Positions 16,560-24,733 of a stretch of DNA of 41,180 nucleotides are shown here, piece by piece (the first letter of the stretch is position 1; the number at the start of each line of letters is the position of its first letter). The stretch spans positions 223 to 41,402 of the forward strand of contig JAUMXY010000026.1 of NCBI GenBank assembly GCA_030528885.1, in the 5' to 3' direction. The notes under the pieces were generated by a model that saw nothing but the letters and a program-made list of their open reading frames with translations, did no database searches and had not been told where the DNA came from. The position numbers and the translations under genes were made by a program. Origin of the DNA: Bacteroidales bacterium (GTDB lineage: Bacteria; Bacteroidota; Bacteroidia; Bacteroidales; Bacteroidaceae).

Positions 16560-16649
16560 ATCAGCTCATGAAGTGCCGCGGCATGCTGCCACACCTTGTG
16601 TGCGAGCAGTGTGGCAACATGCCGTCAGCGTTTCATGTCATGAGCCGAT
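16560..16649 (-). terminator. Intercistronic stem-loop between the fimbrillin genes
   Basis: Inner stem: 16579-16594 with 16609-16624 (16 bp, one mismatch). Outer stem: 16560-16571 with 16638-16649 (12 bp, one mismatch). No T-run follows in the leftward direction, so it is more likely an mRNA-processing or stability element, or a weak attenuator, than a complete terminator. Confidence 0.6.
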
Positions 16650-16666
16650 AGTTCTTGCTGTTCAGA

Positions 16667-17758
16667 TTAGTTGTTGATGGTGTACACAGCTGTTCCGCCG
16701 CTCTTCCACTCAGTTACAGATGGCTTGAAGTAGATGTGTGAAGTCTCGCCGAAGCTGATGCGGTAGATGTAGCGCTTGCCTCTTTCCCATGTCTCGATGG
16801 TGTTGCTTGCATTGTCCACCAGCTTGAAGTCCTTCAGCTTGATGACTTGAGTGTGCTCTGTAGTGGTGATAGGAGCAGTTTCTGTCGTTGCTTCGTATTG
16901 AACAGTCACCTGCGCGTCATCAGGGATGCTCTGTGGAATGAGCAGGAGGGCAGACTGTCCGGCTGTGAAGATGGTTGGAGAAGTGGTTACAGTTATGCCA
17001 GCAGCGGGAATTTCCGGACTGTAGTTAACAGTAGTGCTTCCGCTGGTGGCCCATGTGGGACTATCGGTTTTAGTGCTCTCGTTGTAATTCTGCTTGAATG
17101 TTCCGGTTGGATGAATGGTGCCCTGGATGGACAGGTCGGTAATTTTGTACGACATGCCCTCTGCAGCTTCCGATGTAGAGAACACGATGGATGCCAGCGC
17201 ATGGTGGAACGTGAGCGCAACGTGGCTGTTGCCGTTGTTTGCCTTCGTAAGGCCAGATACGCGGTCGCTGTACATCAGGTCATACTGGTCTTCTGAGTCA
17301 GCAGCGGGGCTGAAGTTGGTGATGGTCAGACCGTCAGCGCCGTAGGTTACGGTTGCTCCTGCATTCAGTCGGTCCTGGGCAGGCGAGTAGGCGGCAAATG
17401 CCAGCGCATGGCCGGCAGATGGCCAGTAGTGCTTGGTACTTGTGCTCCAGTAGCTTCCGTCGTGCGAAGCTTTTTCGCCTGCAGCATCAAAATAGTCTTT
17501 TGTAATGTAAGTTCCGTCAGTTTCCCATCCCTTGAATCCGGCATCATCGTTGTAGATGCGGCAGAACACCTGGAATGACTCGTTTTCTGGATACACCACT
17601 CCGGCAATTTCTCCGGCATAGGCTCTGGTCTGAGTCTTCACGCTGGGCGCTTCGAAAGTCAGGGGAACTGGAGCGTCGATAGTGTTGTCGTTCTCGTCGT
17701 TCACACAGCTGGCAAGTGCTACGCTTGTCAGGGCTGCAAAGAATAGATACTTTTTCAT
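16667..17758 (-). CDS. Fimbrillin family lipoprotein, probable major pilin
   Basis: A 363-residue lipoprotein, lipobox ALASC (Cys 18). Fimbrillin features are YWPSAGHALAFAAYSP, HVALTFHHALASIVFST, LLIPQSIPDDAQVTVQY, RGKRYIYRISFGE, and a final beta strand after W-K-S-G-G. TQTRAYAGE near residue 43 provides an arginine where type V pilins are commonly cut by a trypsin-like protease so that the next subunit's strand can insert; that cleavage is inference here. Its position ahead of an intercistronic hairpin favours a major-subunit role. Confidence 0.82.
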   Translation of the reverse strand: MKKYLFFAALTSVALASCVNDENDNTIDAPVPLTFEAPSVKTQTRAYAGEIAGVVYPENESFQVFCRIYNDDAGFKGWETDGTYITKDYFDAAGEKASHDGSYWSTSTKHYWPSAGHALAFAAYSPAQDRLNAGATVTYGADGLTITNFSPAADSEDQYDLMYSDRVSGLTKANNGNSHVALTFHHALASIVFSTSEAAEGMSYKITDLSIQGTIHPTGTFKQNYNESTKTDSPTWATSGSTTVNYSPEIPAAGITVTTSPTIFTAGQSALLLIPQSIPDDAQVTVQYEATTETAPITTTEHTQVIKLKDFKLVDNASNTIETWERGKRYIYRISFGETSHIYFKPSVTEWKSGGTAVYTINN

Positions 17759-17830
17759 AATCTCTGTGTTTTTAATGTTAACAATAAATTTTTTCTTTCT
17801 TCTCTCTATATTTAATTTGTATGGTTATAT

Positions 17831-18889
17831 TTATATGGTTATCTCTCCTTCCACTTGTTCCCATTCGCTCACGCCCGGTCCCAGTCCTCCGGTGCTCTCT
17901 GGAGTTTCGGGCGGAGTGATTTCGATGGTCTTGTCGATGATGATCCACTGCTGCTCCTTCACCTGAGGCGTCTCGAACAGGTCGGTGACGCGTATTTTCT
18001 CTGTCTGCACTTTGCCGTCGGTGGTGTTGAACTCGAAGGTGATTTCTATGTATCCCTCCACATTGGGCAGCTTGCCAAACGTGTTGAACGAGGCATATGC
18101 CACGTGCGTGTCCTTGCCGCTGCGGGTCTTGGTGAGCCCGTTCTGCAGGCCGAAGTAGATGCTGCTCTCCATCTCGGGCACCATCGAGCGGTCGTGCAGG
18201 CGGATGGCGCCCGACATGCCTGTGATGTATGCCACGGCTGAGTGCACATGCTCGGCACCCTTCACGTTCACCTGCATGTAGTAGGTCTTTGTCACGCTCC
18301 TCGCCACGAGCGGCTCTCGGTTCAGTGTGCGCAGCGTGTCGCTTTCAGCCGTGCGCTCCAGGCAGATTCCCTCGGCCGATGCCACAAACACGTGGTCGGG
18401 CTCGTAGCGCACCTCGCCAGTCCGCGTGTAAGGCTCTTCTTCAGCCTTGATGGACTGCAGGCGGCTTTTCAGCGACTCGGCAATCGGATTCGTGTACACC
18501 GTCATGCGCTGGTAGGAATCGTCGTCGGCAATGTGCGTGGCCTCAGTGTCGTAGTTGTAGGCTATCAGGTTGTAGATGCCCGGCTTGGCATAGATGTGTC
18601 CGTGCAGGTAGCTTCCTCTCTCGTCGCGTCCGCCCTCAGTCAGATTCTTCTGTGCTGTCACCTCTCCGCTGGCAGGGTTGCACAGCGTCACGCATACGCC
18701 CCGTGGAGTCTGGTAGGCAGGCCTTTCCTTCGTCTCGTCGTAGAAGCCGTAGGTCACGTTGCGGATGTCCTCGTCCAGATAGACGCGCACATAGCGCAGA
18801 TTCGAGTCGTCCACCAGTTCGCGGTGCTCGCAGGCCCAGAGCAGACAGGCAAGCAGTGCCGTCAGGGCTGCCGATGCTCCTCTTCTCAT
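17831..18889 (-). CDS. DUF5119-type fimbrial accessory lipoprotein
   Basis: 352 residues from the ATG at 18889, chosen because it follows GGAGGAACACG and begins a clean lipoprotein signal (LLACLLWAC, Cys 20). The longer frame to 18979 lies entirely inside the upstream gene. The ATG overlaps the upstream TGA (ATGA), implying translational coupling. The body (VRVYLDEDIRNVTYGFYDE, GIYNLIAYNYDTEA, the later SGAIRLHDRS) matches DUF5119 / Mfa2-like anchor proteins that sit beside DUF3575 genes in Bacteroidales pilus operons. The likely role is anchoring or assembly at the outer membrane. Confidence 0.75.
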   Translation of the reverse strand: MRRGASAALTALLACLLWACEHRELVDDSNLRYVRVYLDEDIRNVTYGFYDETKERPAYQTPRGVCVTLCNPASGEVTAQKNLTEGGRDERGSYLHGHIYAKPGIYNLIAYNYDTEATHIADDDSYQRMTVYTNPIAESLKSRLQSIKAEEEPYTRTGEVRYEPDHVFVASAEGICLERTAESDTLRTLNREPLVARSVTKTYYMQVNVKGAEHVHSAVAYITGMSGAIRLHDRSMVPEMESSIYFGLQNGLTKTRSGKDTHVAYASFNTFGKLPNVEGYIEITFEFNTTDGKVQTEKIRVTDLFETPQVKEQQWIIIDKTIEITPPETPESTGGLGPGVSEWEQVEGEITI

Positions 18890-20217
18890 CGTGTTCCTCC
18901 TTTCCCTTTGAGCGTTCGGCTGATGTTGATGGGGATGACGAGCGAGGCTTCGGCCTTGGTGGGTCCGAAGTAGCTCCATGTTCCCTGCTTGTCGGGGTCG
19001 CGCAGCAGCTGGCTGTAGTCATCAGTTGGCGTATATCCACGGTAAGGTATGCTGGCGTATCCTGCCGACAGGGAAAACTCCATGTTGGCCCAACGTCCGA
19101 TGGGCAAAGCGTAGCCGATGCTGAGTCCGGCACTCCAGAATTCCCCCTGGTGGCATATGTCGCGCTTCCACTGGAAGTCCCACTTTCCGCCCATACCGTA
19201 CACGCCGGCAAACCAGCCCGTCAGGCAGTTCTCTCCTGCTCGGCTCGTGGCAGCCTCAGTCATGCCCGGCTTGAACCACCAACGCAGCTCGCCTCCCATG
19301 CTGAGGAAGCGGATGCAGTGCTCGTTGTCGTTCTGTCCCCATGTCCACCACGGGAAGTGATGCTGGTAGAGGACTGAGAATTTCTTGTCTTGGATGGTGA
19401 ATGGCACTTCGGCCGACAGGTTCACGAGGGAGGCCAGGTCGTAGAGCAGGTTGGTCTTCACGACAAACAGCGTGTGCCGCTGCGTCTGCACTGCAGGCAG
19501 GGCAGGAGTGAGCGGAAGCATGGGCAGCGTGTCGCGTGTGCAGGTGTCGGGCTTCAGTTTCTCTTGCACGGTGTCTGCCATGCAGGTGTCAGCAGGCAAT
19601 ACTTCCGGATCGGCAGGCGCGCCCACCGTTGTCCATGTGGCATAGCGCAGGCGCGGCATGATATGGCGCAGCAGGTAGTTCCAAGCCTTGCGCCCGTTCA
19701 GCTTCATGAGGCGCTTCTTCTTCTCGGCATCGGGCAGGCTACTGTCCAGCACGGCCAGCACGTCGGCTCTGTCGTCGCCGTGATAGTGGAGCAGCACCTC
19801 CTCGCGCAGGCCATCCCAGTTCTCAGCCTCGGGGCGCAGGTGGATGACTGAGTCCGGCAATGTCGTTCCTGGCTGCATATGTCTCAGAATGTACTGCTTG
19901 GCAGCCTCGCCGCGTTGTGCCGCCATTTTGCGGTTAAAGGCCAGAGGTCCCTCTGGCGAGGCGTATGAGTAGATGACAAGGCTGTCAATGCGTGGCGATG
20001 CAGCCAGAAATTCGCGTATGACAGACAGGTTGTCGCTGTTTGTCATATAATCCTCGCGTATGTCAGTTTGATTGATGGGGTAGTAGATGCGGAAGTGGCG
20101 CACCTCGCTGCTATCGGCTACAGCTGCCTTGTGATGGCTTGCAACAGAATCAGGCTGAGCCCAGCAGCCCGGCCAAGTGAGAAGTATCGTTCCAATGATA
20201 CTTGCAAGTCTCATCAT
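18886..20217 (-). CDS. DUF3575 outer-membrane protein with OmpA-like N-domain
   Basis: 443 residues from the ATG at 20217, selected by the AAGGA site upstream and a signal peptide ending GCWAQ; an ATG at 20214 is equally possible. Residues about 40-140 (FRIYYPINQTDIR, SPRIDSLVIYSYASPEG, NRKMAAQRGEAAKQYI) resemble the OmpA C-terminal peptidoglycan-binding fold. A Thr/Pro/Asp-rich linker follows. The C-terminal half (VVKTNLLYDLASLVNLSAEV, FSAGYASIPYRGY) is DUF3575, predicted to be an outer-membrane beta-barrel. First gene of the fimbrial operon, it may form the outer-membrane base or help anchor the pilus. Confidence 0.8.
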   Translation of the reverse strand: MMRLASIIGTILLTWPGCWAQPDSVASHHKAAVADSSEVRHFRIYYPINQTDIREDYMTNSDNLSVIREFLAASPRIDSLVIYSYASPEGPLAFNRKMAAQRGEAAKQYILRHMQPGTTLPDSVIHLRPEAENWDGLREEVLLHYHGDDRADVLAVLDSSLPDAEKKKRLMKLNGRKAWNYLLRHIMPRLRYATWTTVGAPADPEVLPADTCMADTVQEKLKPDTCTRDTLPMLPLTPALPAVQTQRHTLFVVKTNLLYDLASLVNLSAEVPFTIQDKKFSVLYQHHFPWWTWGQNDNEHCIRFLSMGGELRWWFKPGMTEAATSRAGENCLTGWFAGVYGMGGKWDFQWKRDICHQGEFWSAGLSIGYALPIGRWANMEFSLSAGYASIPYRGYTPTDDYSQLLRDPDKQGTWSYFGPTKAEASLVIPINISRTLKGKGGTR

Positions 20218-20245
20218 GATGTCCTTCAAGGTTAATAGTTTTCTA

Positions 20246-20277
20246 CAAAGGTACGCTTTTCCAGCGAACCGAACAAA
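20246..20277 (-). promoter_or_regulatory. Consensus promoter of the fimbrial operon
   Basis: Minus strand: TTTG (20274-20277), exactly 20 bp, TACCTTTG (20246-20253). The ATG of the first gene lies about 30 bp downstream. It is the only strong promoter seen for the six genes. Confidence 0.8.
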
Positions 20278-20386
20278 TAATTGCAATAAAAACATACGCC
20301 TTTATATATCATAATATAAAAATCCGCTGGCCAGTGACAGTCAGCATCCTCATGAATCCTTTTTCCGCGGCGAAGCTACCGAATGT

Positions 20387-20621
20387 CCTCCTTGCCTTCC
20401 CTCATCGGCGTGCGCCGCCCCCCGCTTTTTCGGTCAGCCTTCCCCTCCCTCCTCCTTCAGCCGCCTCCGCCTTATGGCGAACACCGCCTCCCTAATATTT
20501 GCGACATGGTGTTCCAAATATTATGCAGGCGGTGCGCGCAAGCCGCCAGCGCGGGGTGGTGGCATGCAAAAAGCGCCCTGCACCGTCGATTCGGTGCAGG
20601 GCGCTTTGCGCTGGCAGCAGG
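20387..20621 (-). repeat. 235-bp structured intergenic repeat, copy 2
   Basis: Direct repeat of 10031-10265, same orientation, with only scattered substitutions. The outer stem is 20542-20552 with 20608-20618 (one G-U pair). It lies between the end of rmuC and the fimbrial promoter, so the two copies bracket the fimbrial operon exactly; the period is 10,356 bp. Confidence 0.85.
20570..20607 (-). terminator. Intrinsic terminator inside repeat copy 2 (ends rmuC)
   Basis: The same perfect 15-bp stem as in copy 1 (20570-20584 with 20593-20607), followed on the minus strand by a T-run. It starts 25 bp after the rmuC stop codon. Confidence 0.85.
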
Positions 20622-20631
20622 GGAGTCACAG

Positions 20632-22038
20632 CTATTCCCCTTCTGTATGTTCTGGAATGCCGTCTGCCTCCCTCTCCTCCGTTGTTTCGGGCATGGCCTC
20701 GATGGCGGCGATGTCGTCGATGTCAGTCAGCTGAGGCAGGGGGTGGCGGTCGCTCTGCTTGGCGCCGAGCTTCTGCAGCTTGGCGCAGGTGGTGAGGATG
20801 CTCTGCCCTTGCGGAGCGAGCTTTCTGCCGCCGTCCTGATGGGCTTTCAGCGCCTTGTCGAGGGCGGTGCCTATTTCATCGTATTTCTTCATGAACTGCC
20901 CCACGCGGTCGAGCATCTCGTTGGCGAGGGCATACACTTTCTCGTGGTTCTGCGCCTGGGCTATCTGTGTCCATGTGAGGTTGATGATGCGCAGGGCGGC
21001 GAAGAGGGTCTGCTCGTCGGCTATGAAGACGTTTTGCGCCATGGCGTTGCGCCACAGGTCGGGCTGCGCGTTGAGGGCTGTCCACAGGGCGGCAGAGTGG
21101 GGGACGAACATGATGACGTAGTCCATGCGCACTTTGGGCGGCTGGATGTAGGCTGAGTAGTCCTTGGCGGAGAGGCTTCTGACGTGTGCCTTGATGCTCT
21201 CGATGTGTGCCTTCAGGTGCCGCTGGCGCTCGGCGTCGGTGGCGGCGTTGGCGTAGTCCATGAAGGCTGTGAGCGACACTTTCGAGTCGATGATGACCTC
21301 GCGGCGCTGGTCCAGGTGCAGGATGATGTCGGGGCGCAGGGTGGTGCCGTCTTCGGTCTTCACCACGTTGCCGCTGGCATCGCGGATGTAGGGCTGCGTG
21401 TCGTAGTGTATGCCTCGCTTGAATCCTTGAGCGTCAAGCAGTTCGGCCAGTATGGTCTCTCCCCAGTCGCCCTGCACGCGGTTGCCCAGCTTGAAGGTGC
21501 GCGCCAGCTCTTCGGCGCTCTTCCGTGCTGCTTCGCTCTGGCGTATCATCTGTTCGAGGTTGGCTTTCATCTCGCCGCCCATGGCGGTTTGCTTCTCGGT
21601 GTTGTCGGCCATGGCTTGCTTCATCTTGTCGATGGTTTCGCGAAGCGGGTTCACTATCTGTCCCAGGTTGGCGGTGCTGGCTTCGCTGAACTCCTTCTGG
21701 CGCTGCTTCAGCATCTCGTCTGTTGTGTTTTTCAGCTGTGCCGATACTTTGGCCATGGTTTCGTCGAACTGCCGCTGCTGCATCTCGAGGGACTCGCGGT
21801 GCTGCCGCTCTGTTTCCTGCTTTTGTGCAAGCAACAGCCGTTCTGCTTCTTCCTTCTGCTGCGCGAGCTGCTTCTCTGTTTCCTGCCTGCTGACCTGTGC
21901 CTGTTCCTGTGCGAGCTGGAGCTGTGCCTCGAGCACATCGGCTCGTGTCTGCACTGCTTGGTGCCGCTGCTGCATGATGAGTGCGGTGACGAGCGCGCCA
22001 ATCAGGGCTGCGATGATGGCGATGATGATGGTGGTCAT
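20632..22038 (-). CDS. rmuC: DNA recombination protein RmuC
   Basis: 468 residues from the ATG at 22038, where the membrane anchor MTTIIIAIIAALIGALV begins; the frame extends upstream without protein-like sequence. A long Gln/Glu/Lys-rich coiled coil covers about residues 25-175. The conserved RmuC core follows, with GDWGETILAELLD, PDIILHLDQRREVIIDSKVSL, YVIMFVPHSAALWTAL and a QNHEKVYALANEM helix. RmuC proteins are inner-membrane-anchored, nuclease-like proteins that limit inversions at short inverted repeats. It is a single-gene unit between two terminators. Confidence 0.92.
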   Translation of the reverse strand: MTTIIIAIIAALIGALVTALIMQQRHQAVQTRADVLEAQLQLAQEQAQVSRQETEKQLAQQKEEAERLLLAQKQETERQHRESLEMQQRQFDETMAKVSAQLKNTTDEMLKQRQKEFSEASTANLGQIVNPLRETIDKMKQAMADNTEKQTAMGGEMKANLEQMIRQSEAARKSAEELARTFKLGNRVQGDWGETILAELLDAQGFKRGIHYDTQPYIRDASGNVVKTEDGTTLRPDIILHLDQRREVIIDSKVSLTAFMDYANAATDAERQRHLKAHIESIKAHVRSLSAKDYSAYIQPPKVRMDYVIMFVPHSAALWTALNAQPDLWRNAMAQNVFIADEQTLFAALRIINLTWTQIAQAQNHEKVYALANEMLDRVGQFMKKYDEIGTALDKALKAHQDGGRKLAPQGQSILTTCAKLQKLGAKQSDRHPLPQLTDIDDIAAIEAMPETTEEREADGIPEHTEGE

Positions 22039-22090
22039 GAAATCCGTTGTTTTTGTGGTGAATGCATATTTGCAATGAGCAAAGAAAAGG

Positions 22091-22127
22091 AGGCTGTGCG
22101 CCGTTTTATCCTGATGCACAGCCTTTT
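22091..22127 (-). terminator. Terminator after the GH51 gene
   Basis: AGGCTGTGC (22091-22099) pairs with GCACAGCCT (22116-22124). On the minus strand the stem is followed by CCTTTTCTTTG. It lies 10 bp beyond the GH51 stop codon. Confidence 0.65.
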
Positions 22128-22134
22128 GAGAGGA

Positions 22135-24585
22135 TTATTTCTTGTCTTCCTTTATTCTGACGATGTTCAGCGAGTAGGGCGGCACGTCGAGTGCTACGCT
22201 GCTTTCTTCGGGCGAGAGCAGCTGCTCTACCGGATGTATCGTGGTTGGCGCGTCAAGCGTGTTCTCCTCCATGCCGTCGTTGGCTGCCAGACGTATGGCG
22301 CGTGCAGTTCCGGGCTTGAAGTTCTTCAGGTTCAGGTTGGCTGTGGTTGCTGCATCGCTGGTGTTGACTACCTTCACGATGAGTTCGCCGCTGGCCTCGT
22401 CGATGGTGGCTGAAGAGAAGATGCCTTTCGTGTCGTCGTGCTTCAGCACGGTGTCGAATACCAGTCTGTCGTTGAGCCATGCCTTCACGCTGTCGCCCGC
22501 TACCTCCAGGGTGACGTCGTACCAGCGTCCTGGCGCGATGCGTCCGCGCTTGCTGTCGGTCAGCAGCTTGCCGCCATTACTGATCTGCTCGATGGCGTGC
22601 TGCGTGTTGCCCCATCCGCCGAAGTTCACCCAGCAGTAGTTCTTCTCGTCCACATAGTTGAAGGTGATGATGAAGCCCTCTGCGCCTTCGTCTTTGCGGG
22701 CACGGAACTTGCAGGTGTAGTGGTCGCTGCTGATGATGTTCTTCTCGATGCAGAGCGTGGCTTCCTTGCTGCCTGTCTGCTTCACGGTGTTGCCTTCCTT
22801 TGTCCAGTCGCCGTAGATGAAGTCAGCCTCCTTGTCGGTTTCGAACGTGGCGCGTGTATTCCATGTTCCGACTCCCACGCGGTTTTTCAGAGGTGTCAGC
22901 TGCTTGCGTGCCTTGTCCTTGTAGGGGTCGGTCTGCTCCACCTTCACCACCTGTGTGCCCAGATGCTGCGGCATGAGCTGCTGCACATAGTAGCTGGGGG
23001 TTCCCATCACGCGGCTGCTGCTGAAGCGTATCATGTCGGGGCGCCAGCGAGCGTCGTTCTCGTTGACGAAGATGGGGGCATAAGAGGCCAGCTCCACCAC
23101 GTCAGAGTTGTTTTCCATGCCCATCATGTAGACAGCCTCGCCCAGGGCGGCGTTCATGTTGCCCAGATTGCCGTATCCGTTGGTCACGGCATATTCGCCC
23201 ACATAGATTTTCGGTCCTTTTCGGTCGTAGCTGTCATATTTGCGGAAAGCAGCGGCAAACCAGTCGGGCGAGCGATAGAAGTGCTCGTCAAGCAAGTCAA
23301 CAGGCAGGGGACTGTTCCACTTGGGGTTGTCGTCGCCCCATGACACCACGTTGCCGATAATCTTCATGTTGGGGTACTTGGCGCGGATGGCCTTGTAGAA
23401 TTGCTCGTAGCGCTCGTAGTAGTGGTCGCTCTGCTGTCTGGGGTCGGGCTGGTTGTTCTCGTTGCCAATCTCCAGATACTCAATTCCGAAGGGTTCTGGA
23501 TGTCCGTTCTTGGCACGCATGGCGCCATATTTGGAAGTGGCCGGTCCGTTGGCATACTCGAGGGCGTTCAGGCACTCGTCAATCCATGGCTGTATGCTGT
23601 CGTAGGGTGTCATGCCTCCGTGCCAGATGCCCACGTTCACCACATAGAGCGGCTTGGCGCCCAGGTCTTCTGCCAGCTGCAGATACTCGTGGAAGCCGAG
23701 TCCGTCGGATGTGCGGTAGCCCCAGTTCACGTTCCAGTGTCCCTCGCGCTCTTCTATCGGACCGATGGTGCGTTCCCAGCGGAAGGCGTTGTCAGGGCTC
23801 TCCTGTCCTTCTACGAAGCATCCTCCGGGGAAGCGCATGAACTTCGGATGCAGCTGCCAGAGCATATTGGCCAAGTCGGGACGCATGCCGTTTTCGCGGT
23901 TCTTGAACGTGGGGGGGAAGAGGCTCACCATGTCAAGCTGTACCTGTCCGGCACCGTCGAATACCAGTGCGAACTGTGCCTGAGGGTCGTTGTCGTGAGC
24001 CGTGAGCTCAGCCTCATACTTCGCCCATCCCTTGACCTTGGCGGAAGGGAATCCTTCGACTGCTGTCTCGGCATAGATCTGCGACCCGTCCTTTGAGCGG
24101 AGGATAGCCTTGACTGTGCCTTGATACTTCAGGTTCTTTGCCCAGAATGCCAGGCGGTAGCTGCGCCCTTGCACGGCGTTGATGCCCCAGTAGCCTTCGT
24201 TCAGCAGGCTGACAGGCGCTGCAGGCGATGCCTTGATGCTCAGTTCCAGGGCGTTGTGCTGCACGCTGTTGAGCAGCGGTGTCTTTTTCGAAGGCTGTAT
24301 GAGCTGTGCCGTGAGCTGCGAGGGGGCAGCGGCAAGCGTGCTCCACGCCTGCATGTCGGCAGGTGCGCCATAGCGCGGACCGTCCTCAAACGAACGGTTG
24401 CGAATCAGTTCGGCATAGATACCGCCGTCGGCGGCGTGGTTGATGTCTTCATAGAAGATGCCGTAGAGCATGGGGCTCACTTTCGGTCCGCGCTGCTGGG
24501 TGTCGATGTCGATGGTCACTTGTGCCTTCACGGCGGTCGAGAAGATTGCGCATCCGACCAGGAGCAGAATATTTTTGCAAGTCAT
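22135..24585 (-). CDS. GH51 alpha-L-arabinofuranosidase, secreted
   Basis: An 816-residue exported glycoside hydrolase. The signal peptide covers about 1-21 (ending VKAQ). VSPMLYGIFYEDINHAADGGIYAEL (at about 37-61; quoted in part as YGIFYEDINHA) is the GH51 N-terminal signature. Residues about 75-220 form an inserted carbohydrate-binding-like beta domain. The catalytic barrel has the acid/base in EIGNEN (E376) and the nucleophile in YVGEYA (E464). The C-terminal beta-sandwich carries a LamG-like insert (about 595-720). It releases arabinose side chains from arabinan or arabinoxylan, probably in the periplasm. No SusC/SusD pair is adjacent. A GH27 gene lies 148 bp upstream on the same strand. 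Confidence 0.92.
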   Translation of the reverse strand: MTCKNILLLVGCAIFSTAVKAQVTIDIDTQQRGPKVSPMLYGIFYEDINHAADGGIYAELIRNRSFEDGPRYGAPADMQAWSTLAAAPSQLTAQLIQPSKKTPLLNSVQHNALELSIKASPAAPVSLLNEGYWGINAVQGRSYRLAFWAKNLKYQGTVKAILRSKDGSQIYAETAVEGFPSAKVKGWAKYEAELTAHDNDPQAQFALVFDGAGQVQLDMVSLFPPTFKNRENGMRPDLANMLWQLHPKFMRFPGGCFVEGQESPDNAFRWERTIGPIEEREGHWNVNWGYRTSDGLGFHEYLQLAEDLGAKPLYVVNVGIWHGGMTPYDSIQPWIDECLNALEYANGPATSKYGAMRAKNGHPEPFGIEYLEIGNENNQPDPRQQSDHYYERYEQFYKAIRAKYPNMKIIGNVVSWGDDNPKWNSPLPVDLLDEHFYRSPDWFAAAFRKYDSYDRKGPKIYVGEYAVTNGYGNLGNMNAALGEAVYMMGMENNSDVVELASYAPIFVNENDARWRPDMIRFSSSRVMGTPSYYVQQLMPQHLGTQVVKVEQTDPYKDKARKQLTPLKNRVGVGTWNTRATFETDKEADFIYGDWTKEGNTVKQTGSKEATLCIEKNIISSDHYTCKFRARKDEGAEGFIITFNYVDEKNYCWVNFGGWGNTQHAIEQISNGGKLLTDSKRGRIAPGRWYDVTLEVAGDSVKAWLNDRLVFDTVLKHDDTKGIFSSATIDEASGELIVKVVNTSDAATTANLNLKNFKPGTARAIRLAANDGMEENTLDAPTTIHPVEQLLSPEESSVALDVPPYSLNIVRIKEDKK

Positions 24586-24604
24586 TTTTCTTTTATTATT
24601 TAAT

Positions 24605-24635
24605 TAATGGCAGGTTATTTTAATGGCAGGTTATT
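24605..24635 (-). repeat. Tandem 15-bp repeat in the GH51 upstream region
   Basis: TAATGGCAGGTTATT occurs twice (24605-24619 and 24621-24635), one base apart, 20-50 bp upstream of the GH51 ATG. It could be a paired regulator-binding site or a simple duplication. No TAnnTTTG box was found here, so the gene may be read from the GH27 promoter. Confidence 0.5.
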
Positions 24636-24733
24636 GCCGTTTCGCCTCCTTCTTCAGCGTCTGCTTTCTTGATGCAGGGCAGACTTTCCGGAGCGTGGCG
24701 ACATCGGCGTGTTCTTGTTCTGTTATGTGTGTG

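Noticed and set aside
10031-20621. Insertion sequence or composite transposon around the fimbrial operon
   Set aside because: The flanking repeats carry no transposase frame, no terminal inverted repeats and no visible target duplication; homologous recombination is the simpler idea.
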